Positions 19,731 through 29,291 of a DNA stretch of 64,000 nucleotides are shown here, in pieces. The position numbers were made by a program, and so were the translations under genes. The stretch is from Bradyrhizobium barranii subsp. barranii (GTDB taxonomy: Bacteria > Pseudomonadota > Alphaproteobacteria > Rhizobiales > Xanthobacteraceae), in assembly GCF_017565645.3 (NCBI RefSeq), contig NZ_CP086136.1, positions 4,509,501 to 4,573,500 of the forward strand, given 5' to 3'. Position 1 is the stretch's first letter, and each line of letters begins with the position of its first letter. The notes under the pieces were generated by a model. That model did no database searches. It saw only the letters and a list, made by a program, of their open reading frames with translations, and was not told the DNA's origin.

Positions 19731-21098
19731 TCAGGAAGCTTCCTTCAGCACCGGCGCGGCAGATTCCTCCGCCTTGAGCTCCTCGAGGCTGCGATGCCGG
19801 GGCTCGATGCCCAGCGCCCAGACCGTGATGATCTGCACCACCAGCAGTCCGATCATCAGCGCCATCACGCCGGCCACGCCGCGCGTCTCGAACAGCGACA
19901 CGACGAGAAACGGTGTGACGATGGTGGCGCCGCGCCCCAGCGTGTTGACGATGCCGGAGGCGCGCAGGCGGACCTCGGTCGGAAACAGCTCGGGGATGTA
20001 GATGCCGAACAGGAGGGCGACCAGGACGTAGATCGGCACCGTCAGCGCGAACCCCACGGCCGGCAGCAGAATCGGATCGGAGATCATGGGGTAGAGGATT
20101 CCGAGCGCCACCGTGATCAGGGATGCGCCGATGATGGTCGGCTTGCGGCCCCAGCGGTCGGCCATCAGCGCGCCGATGGCCGAGCCTACGGGCGCGCCGA
20201 GCGCCATCAGCAGCGAATAGCCGAACGAGGTCGCGATCGAGAGGCCCTGCTTGACGAAGAACACGGGCAGCCAGGTCACGAAGCCATAGAGCAGGGTGTT
20301 GATCGTGATCAGGCAGACGGCGCCGACGATCATCCGCGACAGCAAGGGCGCGGTGAACAGCGTGCCGAGATCCGCAGATGCCGGGACCGGTGTCGTGGCC
20401 GCGGGAGGAGGCAGAGGCTGACCCTGCGCAGCTTCCTTCTCGATGGCTTGCATGAGCGCTTCCGCCTCGGCGGTGCGTCCCACAGCTTCCAGCCAGCGCG
20501 GCGATTCCGGCAGCGACTTGCGCATGTACCACACCACGAGCGCGCCGACGCCGCCGAGCACGAACATGGAGCGCCAGCCGAATTGCGGCACCACCACGGA
20601 CGCGATCAATAGCGCCACGGGCAGACCGGTGACGACGCACACGGTCGTGAAGCCGAGCCATTTGCCACGGGTGCGCGCGGGCACGAATTCCGTCATCGTC
20701 GAATAGCCGACGACGTTCTCCGCCCCGAGCCCGACGCCCATCACGAAGCGGCAGGCGATCAGGAAGGCCATGTTCGGCGAGAACGCCGCGGCCAGGGAGG
20801 CAACGCCGAAAAGGAGTAAATTGAATTGATAGGTGAAGCGGCGTCCGTAGCGGTCGCCGAGGAAGCCGGTTCCGAATGATCCCAGCATCATGCCGACGAA
20901 GGTCGCGGAGATGAAAACCGCATTCTGGGCGAGGGTCGAAAAGCCTGTCTTCAGCGTGACGCTGAGCACGGTCCCGGCGATATAGATGTCGAAACCGTCG
21001 AAAAACATTCCGATGCCGATCAGCAGCATGATGCGGCGGTGGAATGGCCCGATCGGCAGCCGATCCAGACGGCTGCCTGCGTTCACCATTGTCGACAT
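19731..21098 (-). CDS. MFS transporter (aromatic-acid/organic-anion symporter-like)
   Basis: A 455-residue protein with twelve predicted helices and the MFS motif A GDRYGRRFTYQ between TM2 and TM3, repeated as ADRWGRKPTII in the second half. FDGFDIYIAGTVL in TM1 resembles the aromatic acid:H+ symporter signature. The start lies 45 bp after the ALDH stop, so it belongs to the GntR-ALDH-MFS transcript. It probably imports the compound handled by the aldehyde dehydrogenase and amidase; the identity is open. Confidence 0.88.
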   Translation of the reverse strand: MSTMVNAGSRLDRLPIGPFHRRIMLLIGIGMFFDGFDIYIAGTVLSVTLKTGFSTLAQNAVFISATFVGMMLGSFGTGFLGDRYGRRFTYQFNLLLFGVASLAAAFSPNMAFLIACRFVMGVGLGAENVVGYSTMTEFVPARTRGKWLGFTTVCVVTGLPVALLIASVVVPQFGWRSMFVLGGVGALVVWYMRKSLPESPRWLEAVGRTAEAEALMQAIEKEAAQGQPLPPPAATTPVPASADLGTLFTAPLLSRMIVGAVCLITINTLLYGFVTWLPVFFVKQGLSIATSFGYSLLMALGAPVGSAIGALMADRWGRKPTIIGASLITVALGILYPMISDPILLPAVGFALTVPIYVLVALLFGIYIPELFPTEVRLRASGIVNTLGRGATIVTPFLVVSLFETRGVAGVMALMIGLLVVQIITVWALGIEPRHRSLEELKAEESAAPVLKEAS

Positions 21099-21143
21099 AT
21101 ACGCTCTCCCCTGACTGTTGTTCTGGTCGATGCGGCCCGCCTT

Positions 21144-22704
21144 CTATGGGCGGTCGGCCGCTCGTCGTTTTTGCAAGTTCAGGCGCTGCTGGTTGGCCGT
21201 ATCGCGATACCAGTCGAACGGCTGCTCGTGGGTCGCGACCATCACGCTCTTAGTGTTGAAGTGGTCGTTGAAGCTTTCGGTGCCGCATTCGCGGCCGATG
21301 CCGGAATCATCGACGCCACCCCAGGGCGAGGCCGGGTCGAGACGGTGGTGATCATTGATCCAGACGATGCCGGCCTTGACGGAGGCGGCGACACGATGCG
21401 CGCGCGCGACGTCGCGGGTGCGGATGGCCGCGGCGAGGCCGAAGGGCGAATTGTTGGCAAGCCGCAGCGCATCGGCCTCGTCCTTGAACGGCGTCACCGA
21501 GGTGAAGGGACCGAACACTTCCTCCTGGAAGATGCGCATGTCGGATGTGACGTCGGCGAACACGGTCGGCTCGACGAAATAGCCGTTGTCGTGGCCCGGC
21601 ACCTTCGCGGCAACGCCGCCGGTGACAAGACGCGCGCCATCCTCGTGGCCGTAGCCTACGTAGGTGAGAACGCGGTCGCGCTGCCTGGCGGAGATCACGG
21701 GGCCCATCTGGGTGTTCGCGTCGAAGGGATCGCCGACGCGGATCGTGCGGGTCTTGGCCTGCAGCTTCTCGACGAATTCGTGATAGATCGAAGCCTGGAC
21801 GATGTGGCGCGAGGCACAGACGCAGGTCTGTCCGGCGCCGATGAAAGCGCCGAACGCCGGCGTAGTTGACGGCGCGGTCGACGTCGAAATCGTCGAACAC
21901 CATCACCGGCGTCTTGCCGCCGAGCTCCATGGTTTGATGCGCGAACACTTTTGCGGCCGCGCTGCCGGCGATGCGGCCTGCCTCGGTGCCGCCGGTCAGG
22001 ACCAGCTTGTTGATGTCGCCGTGCTCGGCCAGCATCTTGCCGGCGCTCTGGCCGAGGCCGAGAACGATGTTGAAGACGCCGGGCGGAAGGCCGGCTTCGG
22101 TGAAGATCTGCGCGAGCTTCAACGTCGTCAGCGGCGTGTATTCGGACGGCTTGACCACGGTGACGCATCCGGTCGCCAGCACCACGGCCAGCGACTTGCA
22201 CAGGATCATCAAGGGATGATTGAACGGCGTGCAATTGGCGACGATGCCGATGGGGGTGCGGAGCGTATAGTTCAGATAGGCGCCTTCGACCGGTATCACG
22301 GAGTCGCGGCGCGCCAGCGCAACACCGGCAAAATAGCGGAAGAAATCGGGCAGGCGGGAGAGCTGGGCGCGGGTCTCGTTGACCGGCCGGCCGTTGTTGA
22401 GGGTTTCCAGCCGGTACAGGCTGTCGAGATTGGCCTCGAAAGCATCGGCGAGCTTGTTGACCAGTCTGGCCCGCGCGCGCGTGTCCATGCCGCCCCAGGC
22501 TTTGCCTTCGAACGCCGCGCGGGCGCTCTTCATCGCGCGGTCGATGTCCTCGGCGGTCGAATTGGGGATGCGGGCGATGACGTCGCCGGTCGCGGGATTG
22601 CGGACGTCGAGCATCACGCCGTTGCCGGCTTCGACTTCACGTCCGTCGATGAAATTGCCGTGGGTTTCGACGTCGATCGACGCGGGTTTTGACGGAATGT
22701 TCAT
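21144..22704 (-). pseudogene. Aldehyde dehydrogenase, single frameshift before the active-site cysteine
   Basis: An NAD(P)-dependent aldehyde dehydrogenase of about 519 codons. The first 283 or so codons read in frame (PFNHPLMILCKSLA, LVLTGGTEAGR, and ELGGKTP with the catalytic glutamate). Near 21855 an extra base (or two missing) shifts the frame; the other frame then gives FGAFIGAGQTCVCASRH with the catalytic cysteine and runs to a normal C-terminus ending in the ALDH tail. The start overlaps the GntR stop (ATGA). Either a sequencing error or a null allele; the enzyme is unbroken elsewhere. Confidence 0.88.
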
Positions 22705-23351
22705 GATGATCTCTCCTCGACGATGACGGCGTTGCGCTTGAGCGCCGGCAGAACGCGTTTTTCGGTGGCCCCGATATGGGCCTTGATGATGCGCGCCGCG
22801 GTTCGCGTTTCGCGGCTCTGCATGGCGTCGATCAGGGCGACGTGCTCGGCGACGAGCTTTGCCGGATCGTGACCCTTCAGGTTGGACACGCTGACGCGGA
22901 CCAGCCGGTCGGCCTGGCCGATCAGGTCGCACAGCGCCGTCGCCATGCGGCGATTGCCGGACGCATGAGCCAGCGCGGAGTGGAAACCGCGGTTGTAGGC
23001 GATGAAGTCTTCGTGGTTGCCGGAGAAGCGGCGAAATTCATCGAGCGATTTCAGGACGCTGTCCGGAGCGCTCTCGATCGCCTCGGCGACGCAGGCCGGC
23101 TCCAGCGCAAGACGGAAGCGGAGGAGGTCGCGGGCGTCCGACAGCGAGATCGGCGTGACCCGGTAGCCCTGGCGCGGCTGCACCGTCACCAGGTGCTCGC
23201 GCTGCAGCCTCAAAAGCGCATCCCGAACCGGTTGGCGGCTCACCGAATAGCGTTCGGCCAGATCCTGTTCCCGCATTTCATCACCCGGAGCGAACCGGCA
23301 TGCTAAAATATCAGACCTCAGAAGATCGTAGATGTTTTCGCGCAAAAGCAT
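22701..23351 (-). CDS. GntR-family (FadR/VanR-type) transcriptional regulator
   Basis: A 216-residue regulator with an N-terminal winged helix (IYDLLRSDILACRFAPGDEM, then LAERYSVSRQPVRDALLRLQ) and a helical FCD ligand domain with the metal-binding pattern around NRGFHSALAHASGN and EHVALIDAM. The ATG at 23351 is preferred because the HTH begins ten residues later. It is the first gene of the operon with ALDH and the MFS transporter and presumably controls it in response to an organic acid. A hydrolase gene diverges from it. Confidence 0.88.
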   Translation of the reverse strand: MLLRENIYDLLRSDILACRFAPGDEMREQDLAERYSVSRQPVRDALLRLQREHLVTVQPRQGYRVTPISLSDARDLLRFRLALEPACVAEAIESAPDSVLKSLDEFRRFSGNHEDFIAYNRGFHSALAHASGNRRMATALCDLIGQADRLVRVSVSNLKGHDPAKLVAEHVALIDAMQSRETRTAARIIKAHIGATEKRVLPALKRNAVIVEERSS

Positions 23352-23507
23352 GATTCGAGGGACCTCGTTGGCTTCAATCTGGCAATCCTGATATTTCACG
23401 TCAAGAGCCAAATGCTTGAATTCCCTGACAGTTGATTTATCAATCGGGGGCCTCCACGGCACGCAAACGGGCGTGATCCCGCCGACGAAGTTAAGGAAAG
23501 ACCGGAC

Positions 23508-24281
23508 ATGGACAGGCTTCTTGCCAACGGGACCGTCAACGCCGCGCAATCGGGCGATGGGCCGCCGCTGTTTCTCTTCCACTCGCTGTTGTCGGACCGT
23601 GCGAGCTTCGATGCGATCGTGCCCGAGCTTGAGGGATCGTTTCGTACCATCGTGCCGGAGTTGCCGGGGTTCGGCCGCTCACGCGCGGTCGAGGGCGGGC
23701 TCGTCGTTGTCGCAGACAGAATGGCGGAGGCCGTGAAAGAGGCTGCGGGCGGTGCGCCGGCGATCGTGCTCGGCAACGGCTATGGCGGCTTTGTCGCCTT
23801 GCAGATGGCGATCCGGCACCCGGAGATCGCCAGCAAGCTCGTTCTCGCCGATTGCGGCGCGGCGTTCTCGGAGCCCGGCCGCGAGGCGTTTCGCAACATG
23901 GCGAAGGTGTCTCGGGACAAGGGCCTCGAGGCGATCACTGACGTTGCGATGCGGCGCTTGTTTGCGCCCGAGTTTCAGGAGCGGCATCCCGAACTGATGC
24001 GGGATCGTCGTGAAGCTTTTCTGCAGACGGATCCCGATGTGTTTCGCAGCGCATGCGACGCGCTGGCAAGCCTCGATCTCCGCGCCGAACTTGCCGCGGT
24101 GAAAGTTCCTGCCCTCGTTCTGGTCGGTGAGCACGACGAAGCGACGCCTCCGCCAATGTCGCACGAGCTGGCCGCCGGTTTGCCGCGCGCCGAACTCAAG
24201 GTCATTCCAGGCTGCGCCCATGTGCCGCAGCTTCAGTCGCCGCGGCAGTTTCTCGGAGCTCTCAAGGGCTTCCTGCTTTGA
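23508..24281 (+). CDS. Alpha/beta-hydrolase-fold protein lacking the canonical nucleophile
   Basis: A 257-residue single-domain protein with the oxyanion region LFLFHSLLSDRASFD, the acid in LVLVGEHDEATPP and the histidine in GCAHVPQLQSP. At the nucleophile elbow, where GxSxG is expected, the sequence is LGNGYGGFVAL, giving glycine where serine should be. It may therefore be non-hydrolytic (a lyase, dehalogenase-like or cofactor-free role) or catalytically dead. It is divergent from the GntR gene with 156 bp between, so it may share its regulation. Confidence 0.78.
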   Translation: MDRLLANGTVNAAQSGDGPPLFLFHSLLSDRASFDAIVPELEGSFRTIVPELPGFGRSRAVEGGLVVVADRMAEAVKEAAGGAPAIVLGNGYGGFVALQMAIRHPEIASKLVLADCGAAFSEPGREAFRNMAKVSRDKGLEAITDVAMRRLFAPEFQERHPELMRDRREAFLQTDPDVFRSACDALASLDLRAELAAVKVPALVLVGEHDEATPPPMSHELAAGLPRAELKVIPGCAHVPQLQSPRQFLGALKGFLL

Positions 24282-24678
24282 TCTGCGCCTGGCCGATGCC
24301 GACCCTGCGCTCGAAACGGCGATGCCTTCCGAACGGTTAATGGCTTCTGTGCGACGACGAATTCACAAGCGGGGATGGTGCAGTCCTGCGCCTGTTTTGC
24401 CCGACGTGTCAAACGTCCTCGGGGCCACGCTCGCGCCATGCCGGAGCGAAATTCTTCAATGATTTGTACTGTGCATGGGGTTGTTTTCGCATTTTTTATT
24501 GGAGCAGCCCCAGGCAGCGAGGACCAGGGCATGAGCCGCCCGCATTGAAGCGGGCCTCCTAAGAGTTTTTATACACAGTTCTGGCACGCTCCGCGCGTCA
24601 ATATCCGCAACCTGCATCGTCGCCTCTCATTGCACGCACGAAAAGACAGGATCCGCGGGCATCGAGGGGGCGTGAGCC
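24282..24678. other. Intergenic region, no gene seen
   Basis: About 400 bp without a convincing reading frame. It contains an AT-rich stretch near 24485-24505 and the segment TGGCACGCTCCGCGC at 24582-24596. That segment has the GG and GC dinucleotides spaced like a sigma-54 promoter upstream of the transporter and guanine deaminase genes, but with a poor -12 box. Confidence 0.6.
24582..24596 (+). promoter_or_regulatory. Weak sigma-54-like promoter candidate
   Basis: TGGCAC is followed after five bases by GCGC in place of TTGC. The -24 box is ideal and the -12 box keeps only GC. Nitrogen-controlled expression would fit a purine deaminase downstream. No enhancer-binding site was identified. 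Confidence 0.25.
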
Positions 24679-25896
24679 ATGACTGCAGTTGCTTCGGACG
24701 CTGGTCGCGCGAAGGGCGGGATCGTGCCGATCCTGCTATGCGTGGTGCCGTTCAGCCAGATTCCGCTCGATGCCTATACGCCGGGCCTGCCGCAGATGGT
24801 GGTGGACCTCGCAACCGATTCCGCGTCGATGCAGAACACCGTCACCGCCTACATGCTCGGCATGAGTCTGGCGCTGGTGCCCGTCGGCATTGCCTCCGAC
24901 ACGCTCGGCCGCCGTAACGTCCTGCTCGCGGGACTATCGGTTCTCATCGCGATGAGCATCGCCTGTGCGCTCGCCACCAGCGCATCGCTGCTGCTTTCGC
25001 TGCGCTTCCTGCAGGGCGTCGGCGGCTGCACCTGCCTCGTCGTCGCCTATGCGATTGCGGCCGACTGCTTTCGCGGCCGCGAGCTCACGGCGATCTCTGG
25101 ACTGCTTGGTGCCGCCTGGGGGCTTGCACCCGTGCTCGCACCGGCGGCTGGCGGCTTCATCGTCGAGCTGACGTCCTGGCGCGGGGTCTTTGTCATCATC
25201 GCCATCGCCGCGGCCATCGTCGCTGCGATCGTCGTGCTGCTTCTGCCCGAGACGCTGCCGGCCGAGCGACGTGCGCCGTTCGATCCGCGCCGCACGGCGA
25301 GCATTCTCCGCGAAGCGCTCGTCCGTCCGGGTTTCCTGGCCTTCGTGCTGGTGTTCGCCGCCGCGGCCAGCGCGCAACTGGCGTTCGGCGTCGTCGCGCC
25401 GTTTTTCTATCAGACCGGCCTCGGTTATTCCGCGGCCATCTACGGCCTCGTCGCGCTCGGTCTTGGCGGCGTCAATCTCGCCGGTGAGCTCGGCTGTGCG
25501 CATTTCGCGCGCTTCATGCCGGCCCGCGTGATGGGCTTTGGCGCCTTCGCGCTGTTTGTCGCGGGTGCCGCGGTCCTCACCGCGACCGGCATGACGCTTG
25601 GTCTCGACTTTATGTCGATCACGATCGGCGGTGCGCTGGTGCTCGGCGGTTGCGGCGTGCTGTGCCCGATGATGTACGGCATGGCGCTCGGCCTGTTCGA
25701 GCGCGACCACGGCCTGATCGGCGGCCTCATCAGCGCGCTCTGCTATCTCGCGGTCAGCGGCGCCATGGCGATCGCGGCGGTGTTGCCCGAAGCGACCCAG
25801 GCGCCGATCGGCTGGCTTTATCTCGGCCTCTGCGCCGTCGCAGGGACGCTGCTTGCGATCTCGTTGCCTGCGGCACGCCACGCCACACAGACTTAA
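24679..25896 (+). CDS. MFS transporter (Bcr/CflA-like)
   Basis: A 405-residue transporter of twelve helices. IPLDAYTPGLPQMVVDL in TM1 and SDTLGRRNVLLAG (motif A) are characteristic of the Bcr/CflA drug-resistance branch. The second half shows SAAIYGLVALGLGGVNLAGE. It lies 15 bp upstream of guanine deaminase, so it is probably co-transcribed and may move a purine or related nitrogen compound, although the family is better known for export. Direction of transport is inference. Confidence 0.85.
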   Translation: MTAVASDAGRAKGGIVPILLCVVPFSQIPLDAYTPGLPQMVVDLATDSASMQNTVTAYMLGMSLALVPVGIASDTLGRRNVLLAGLSVLIAMSIACALATSASLLLSLRFLQGVGGCTCLVVAYAIAADCFRGRELTAISGLLGAAWGLAPVLAPAAGGFIVELTSWRGVFVIIAIAAAIVAAIVVLLLPETLPAERRAPFDPRRTASILREALVRPGFLAFVLVFAAAASAQLAFGVVAPFFYQTGLGYSAAIYGLVALGLGGVNLAGELGCAHFARFMPARVMGFGAFALFVAGAAVLTATGMTLGLDFMSITIGGALVLGGCGVLCPMMYGMALGLFERDHGLIGGLISALCYLAVSGAMAIAAVLPEATQAPIGWLYLGLCAVAGTLLAISLPAARHATQT

Positions 25897-25911
25897 GGAA
25901 GGAACCAATTC

Positions 25912-27309
25912 ATGACCACCGTCGGTATTCGCGGCACGTTCTTCGACTTCGTCGACGACCCCTGGAAGCACATCGGCAACGAGCAGGCTGCCGCGCGCTT
26001 TCACAAGGACGGCCTCATGGTCGTCACGGACGGCGTCATCAAGGCGTTCGGTCCACATGACAAGATCGCCGCCGCGCATCCGGGCGTCGAGGTCACCCAT
26101 ATCAAGGACCGCATCATCGTCCCGGGCTTCATCGACGGCCATATCCATCTGCCGCAGACCCGTGTGCTCGGCGCCTATGGCGAACAGCTGCTGCCGTGGC
26201 TCCAGAAGTCGATCTACCCCGAGGAGATCAAGTACAAGGATCGCAACTACGCGCGCGACGGCGTGAAGCGTTTTCTCGACGCACTGCTCGCCGCCGGCAC
26301 CACCACCTGCCAGGCCTTCACCAGCTCCTCGCCGGTCGCGACCGAAGAGCTGTTCGAGGAGGCGGCCCGCCGCAACATGCGCGTGATCGCGGGCCTCACC
26401 GGGATCGACCGCAACGCTCCGGCCGAGTTCATCGACACGCCCGAAAACTTCTATCGCGACAGCAAGCGGCTGATCGCGCAGTACCACAACAAGGGCCGCA
26501 ACCTCTACGCCATCACGCCGCGCTTCGCCTTCGGCGCTTCGCCGGAGCTGCTCAAGGCATGTCAGCGCCTCAAGCACGAGCATCCGGACTGCTGGGTCAA
26601 CACCCACATCTCCGAGAACCCGGCCGAGTGCAGTGGCGTGCTGGTCGAGCATCCGGACTGCCATGACTATCTCGGCGTCTATGAGAAGTTCGACCTGGTC
26701 GGGCCAAAGTTCTCCGGCGGCCACGGTGTCTATCTCTCGAACAACGAGTTCCGCCGCATGTCCAGGAAGGGCGCCGCGGTGGTGTTCTGCCCTTGCTCGA
26801 ACCTGTTCCTCGGTAGCGGTCTGTTCCGCCTCGGCCGTGCCACCGATCCCGAGCATCGGGTCAAGATGTCGTTCGGCACCGACGTTGGCGGCGGCAACCG
26901 CTTCTCGATGATCTCCGTGCTCGACGACGCCTACAAGGTCGGCATGTGCAACAACACGATGCTCGACGGCAGCATCGATCCGGCGCGCAAGGATCTCGCG
27001 GAAGCCGAGCGCAACAAGCTCTCGCCCTATCGCGGTTTCTGGTCGGTCACGCTCGGCGGCGCCGAAGGCCTCTATATCGACGACAAGCTCGGCAATTTCG
27101 AACCCGGCAAGGAAGCCGATTTCGTCGCGCTCGATCCGAATGGTGGCCAGCTGGCGCAACCCTGGCACCAGTCGCTGATCGCCGACGGTGCTGGTCCGCG
27201 CACGGTCGACGACGCCGCGAACATGCTGTTCGCCGTCATGATGGTCGGCGACGATCGCTGCGTCGACGAGACCTGGGTGATGGGCAAGCGTCTCTACAAG
27301 CAGAGCTGA
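25912..27309 (+). CDS. guaD: Guanine deaminase
   Basis: A 465-residue amidohydrolase converting guanine to xanthine and ammonia. PGFIDGHIHLPQTR (about residues 71-84) supplies the first zinc-binding HxH and matches the guanine deaminase signature; NTHISEN and SFGTDVGGGNRFSM supply the later metal ligands and the catalytic aspartate. The start follows AAGGAAGGA at normal spacing. It is in one transcript with the upstream MFS gene and probably the downstream membrane protein, forming a purine-salvage or nitrogen-acquisition unit. Confidence 0.93.
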   Translation: MTTVGIRGTFFDFVDDPWKHIGNEQAAARFHKDGLMVVTDGVIKAFGPHDKIAAAHPGVEVTHIKDRIIVPGFIDGHIHLPQTRVLGAYGEQLLPWLQKSIYPEEIKYKDRNYARDGVKRFLDALLAAGTTTCQAFTSSSPVATEELFEEAARRNMRVIAGLTGIDRNAPAEFIDTPENFYRDSKRLIAQYHNKGRNLYAITPRFAFGASPELLKACQRLKHEHPDCWVNTHISENPAECSGVLVEHPDCHDYLGVYEKFDLVGPKFSGGHGVYLSNNEFRRMSRKGAAVVFCPCSNLFLGSGLFRLGRATDPEHRVKMSFGTDVGGGNRFSMISVLDDAYKVGMCNNTMLDGSIDPARKDLAEAERNKLSPYRGFWSVTLGGAEGLYIDDKLGNFEPGKEADFVALDPNGGQLAQPWHQSLIADGAGPRTVDDAANMLFAVMMVGDDRCVDETWVMGKRLYKQS

Positions 27310-27323
27310 AGCGAACGGTCGCG

Positions 27324-28307
27324 ATGAGCGCATCTCCGGATCCGGCGGCCCAGGCGGTCGCCCTCGTCATCCAGCGTCGCATCGCCGACGACGGCTTTGC
27401 CGCGTTCGCGCGGTGGAACGGCGAGGTCGGCGAGGTGCTGAAGGCGTGGCCCGGCTTCCTCAGCCAGGAGGTCGTGCCGCCGCAGCCGCCGGCGCATGTG
27501 GACTGGGTGACCATCCTGCGTTTCGCGAACCCGGCCGCTGCCCGCGCCTGGCTTCAGAGCGATGTACGGGCGCGGCTGATCGCGGACGTGCAGCGCTTCT
27601 TCGTCGGGTCGGAGGACGTCCATATCCTTCCCGTCACCGGCGTTCAGCGCGACAGCGCGGTCTCCGCCGTCATCTCCTTCAAGGTCCCGGATGGACTCGA
27701 GGATGCGTTCCTCAAATGGCAACAGCGCATCCAGGCCGCGGAGGCCGAGTTCAGGGGGTTCCTACGTCACAAGATCGAGCGGCCTATCCCGGGCCTGCAC
27801 GACGAGTGGATCGTCATCCTGTCGTTCGACAGCGATGCCAACCTCAACGCGTGGCTGGACTCGCCCTTGCGGCAGACGCTGCTTGAGGAAGGCGCGCGCT
27901 TCAACGCCGGCATGAACGTGAAGCGGGCAAGCTACGGCTTCAATTTCTGGTTCCCGGCCGGCAAGACGCAGGCTCCGGAGCAAGGGCCCAGCCTGATCTG
28001 GAAGAGCAACCTCATCGTCCTGCTGGTGCTCTATCCCGTGGTCTATCTCTGGGGCTATTTCATCAGCGCGCCGCTGATCGACAGCCACGGCGTGCCGGTC
28101 TGGCTGTCGCTGTTCGTCGGCAATCTCGTGAGTACCCAGCTGCTCGGCTGGTTTCTCGTGCCGGTCGCCTTCAGGGCGCTCGACTGGTGGATCAAGCCGA
28201 AGGCAGCGCTCGGCCGCCGGATCGCGGGATATGCACTGCTCGCCGTGCTCTATGCGGGCTCGATGGGCCTGTACGCGCTGCTGCTCGCATGGCATTGGGG
28301 ACGGTGA
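27324..28307 (+). CDS. Membrane protein with tandem antibiotic-biosynthesis-monooxygenase-like domains
   Basis: A 327-residue protein of unusual layout. Two ferredoxin-like ABM-type units (about residues 1-100, with WPGFLSQEVVPPQPP, and 105-200, with FRGFLRHKIERP) are followed by three or four transmembrane helices (about 228-325). It starts 14 bp after the guanine deaminase stop. Soluble ABM domains act as cofactor-free quinol oxygenases or as heme oxygenase-like subunits; here they are anchored at the membrane. Role unknown; the operon position suggests a link to purine catabolism or to an associated redox step. Confidence 0.75.
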   Translation: MSASPDPAAQAVALVIQRRIADDGFAAFARWNGEVGEVLKAWPGFLSQEVVPPQPPAHVDWVTILRFANPAAARAWLQSDVRARLIADVQRFFVGSEDVHILPVTGVQRDSAVSAVISFKVPDGLEDAFLKWQQRIQAAEAEFRGFLRHKIERPIPGLHDEWIVILSFDSDANLNAWLDSPLRQTLLEEGARFNAGMNVKRASYGFNFWFPAGKTQAPEQGPSLIWKSNLIVLLVLYPVVYLWGYFISAPLIDSHGVPVWLSLFVGNLVSTQLLGWFLVPVAFRALDWWIKPKAALGRRIAGYALLAVLYAGSMGLYALLLAWHWGR

Positions 28308-28373
28308 GGCCATCCACCGTGCGGACCGTTGCGGTGCTGTCGGGGAGAGGTCGGTCTCTGGACGCTGACGACC

Positions 28374-29276
28374 ATGTTCGCCCTGACATTTCTCGGCACC
28401 TCGGCAAGCGTTCCCTCAGTGGAGCGCAACCATCCGGCCCTCCTGGTGGAGGCCGCGGGCAAGCGTATCCTGGTTGATTGCGGCGAGGGCACGCAGCGCC
28501 AGTTGCTGCGCGGCGGCGCCGGCTTTCGCCGGCTCGACCGCATCCTGCTGACGCACGGGCATCTCGATCATGTACTCGGCATCCCCGGTCTCTTCTCGAC
28601 GCTGGGGTTGCGGCAGACCTCCGACGTGATGACTGTTCATGCGGGCCCGGGCACGCTCGACATAGTCGTTCGCATGCTCGCGGGCTTGTGGGGCGCGGGC
28701 AGGGCGCCGATCCCCGTGGCGTTCGCGCAGCTGACCGAGGGGCAAGTCATCGATGCCGGTGACTTCACCATCGACTGCTTTCCGGTTCGCCACCGCGACA
28801 CCGACAGCTTTGGCTTCTCTTTCCAAAGCCCCGCGCGTCGCCACCTTCTGCCCGAGCGCCTCGCATCTCTCGGCGTCCCGGACGGGCCGATGCGCGGAGA
28901 GCTGGCCGCCGGACGGCCGGTCGTGATCGCCGGTCGAACCATCGATCCGGAGGACGTCCTGGGCCCGCCGGGCGGCGGCAGGAAGCTCGTCGTGGTCGGC
29001 GACACCGAAACGACCGATGGTCTATCCCGATATGTCGCCGACGCCGACTTGCTGGTGATCGAGGCGACGTTCCTCGATCGTGACGCCGCGACCGCGCGGG
29101 ACTACGGCCATCTCACGGCGACCGAAGCCGCTTCGTTTGCCGCCGCCAACAACGTCAGGCAGCTCGTGCTGGTCCACATGTCGGGACGATACGAGGATGA
29201 AGAGATATTGGCCGAAGCGACAAGGGTGTTTCCGAATACGCGGATCGCCGCCGACTTCGATCGCATCGTGATCTAA
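28374..29276 (+). CDS. Metallo-beta-lactamase-fold hydrolase (RNase Z-like)
   Basis: A 300-residue protein with the RNase Z layout: FLGTSASVPSVERNHPALLV at the start, then the metal site LLTHGHLDHVLGIPGL (HxHxDH), a histidine in VRHRDTDSFGFSF, an aspartate in VVGDTETTDG and a final histidine in HMSGRYEDEE. Such enzymes cut tRNA 3' trailers; many alphaproteobacterial copies have other substrates, and no exosite arm is evident. The start is placed at the ATG giving MFALTFLGTS. It follows the membrane protein by 66 bp. Confidence 0.85.
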   Translation: MFALTFLGTSASVPSVERNHPALLVEAAGKRILVDCGEGTQRQLLRGGAGFRRLDRILLTHGHLDHVLGIPGLFSTLGLRQTSDVMTVHAGPGTLDIVVRMLAGLWGAGRAPIPVAFAQLTEGQVIDAGDFTIDCFPVRHRDTDSFGFSFQSPARRHLLPERLASLGVPDGPMRGELAAGRPVVIAGRTIDPEDVLGPPGGGRKLVVVGDTETTDGLSRYVADADLLVIEATFLDRDAATARDYGHLTATEAASFAAANNVRQLVLVHMSGRYEDEEILAEATRVFPNTRIAADFDRIVI

Positions 29277-29291
29277 TCGCCATCACCGCAC

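Noticed and set aside
24934..27333. A 799-codon open frame antisense to the transporter and guanine deaminase
   Set aside because: It mirrors the codon structure of two well-supported genes and is low-complexity, so it is a high-GC shadow.
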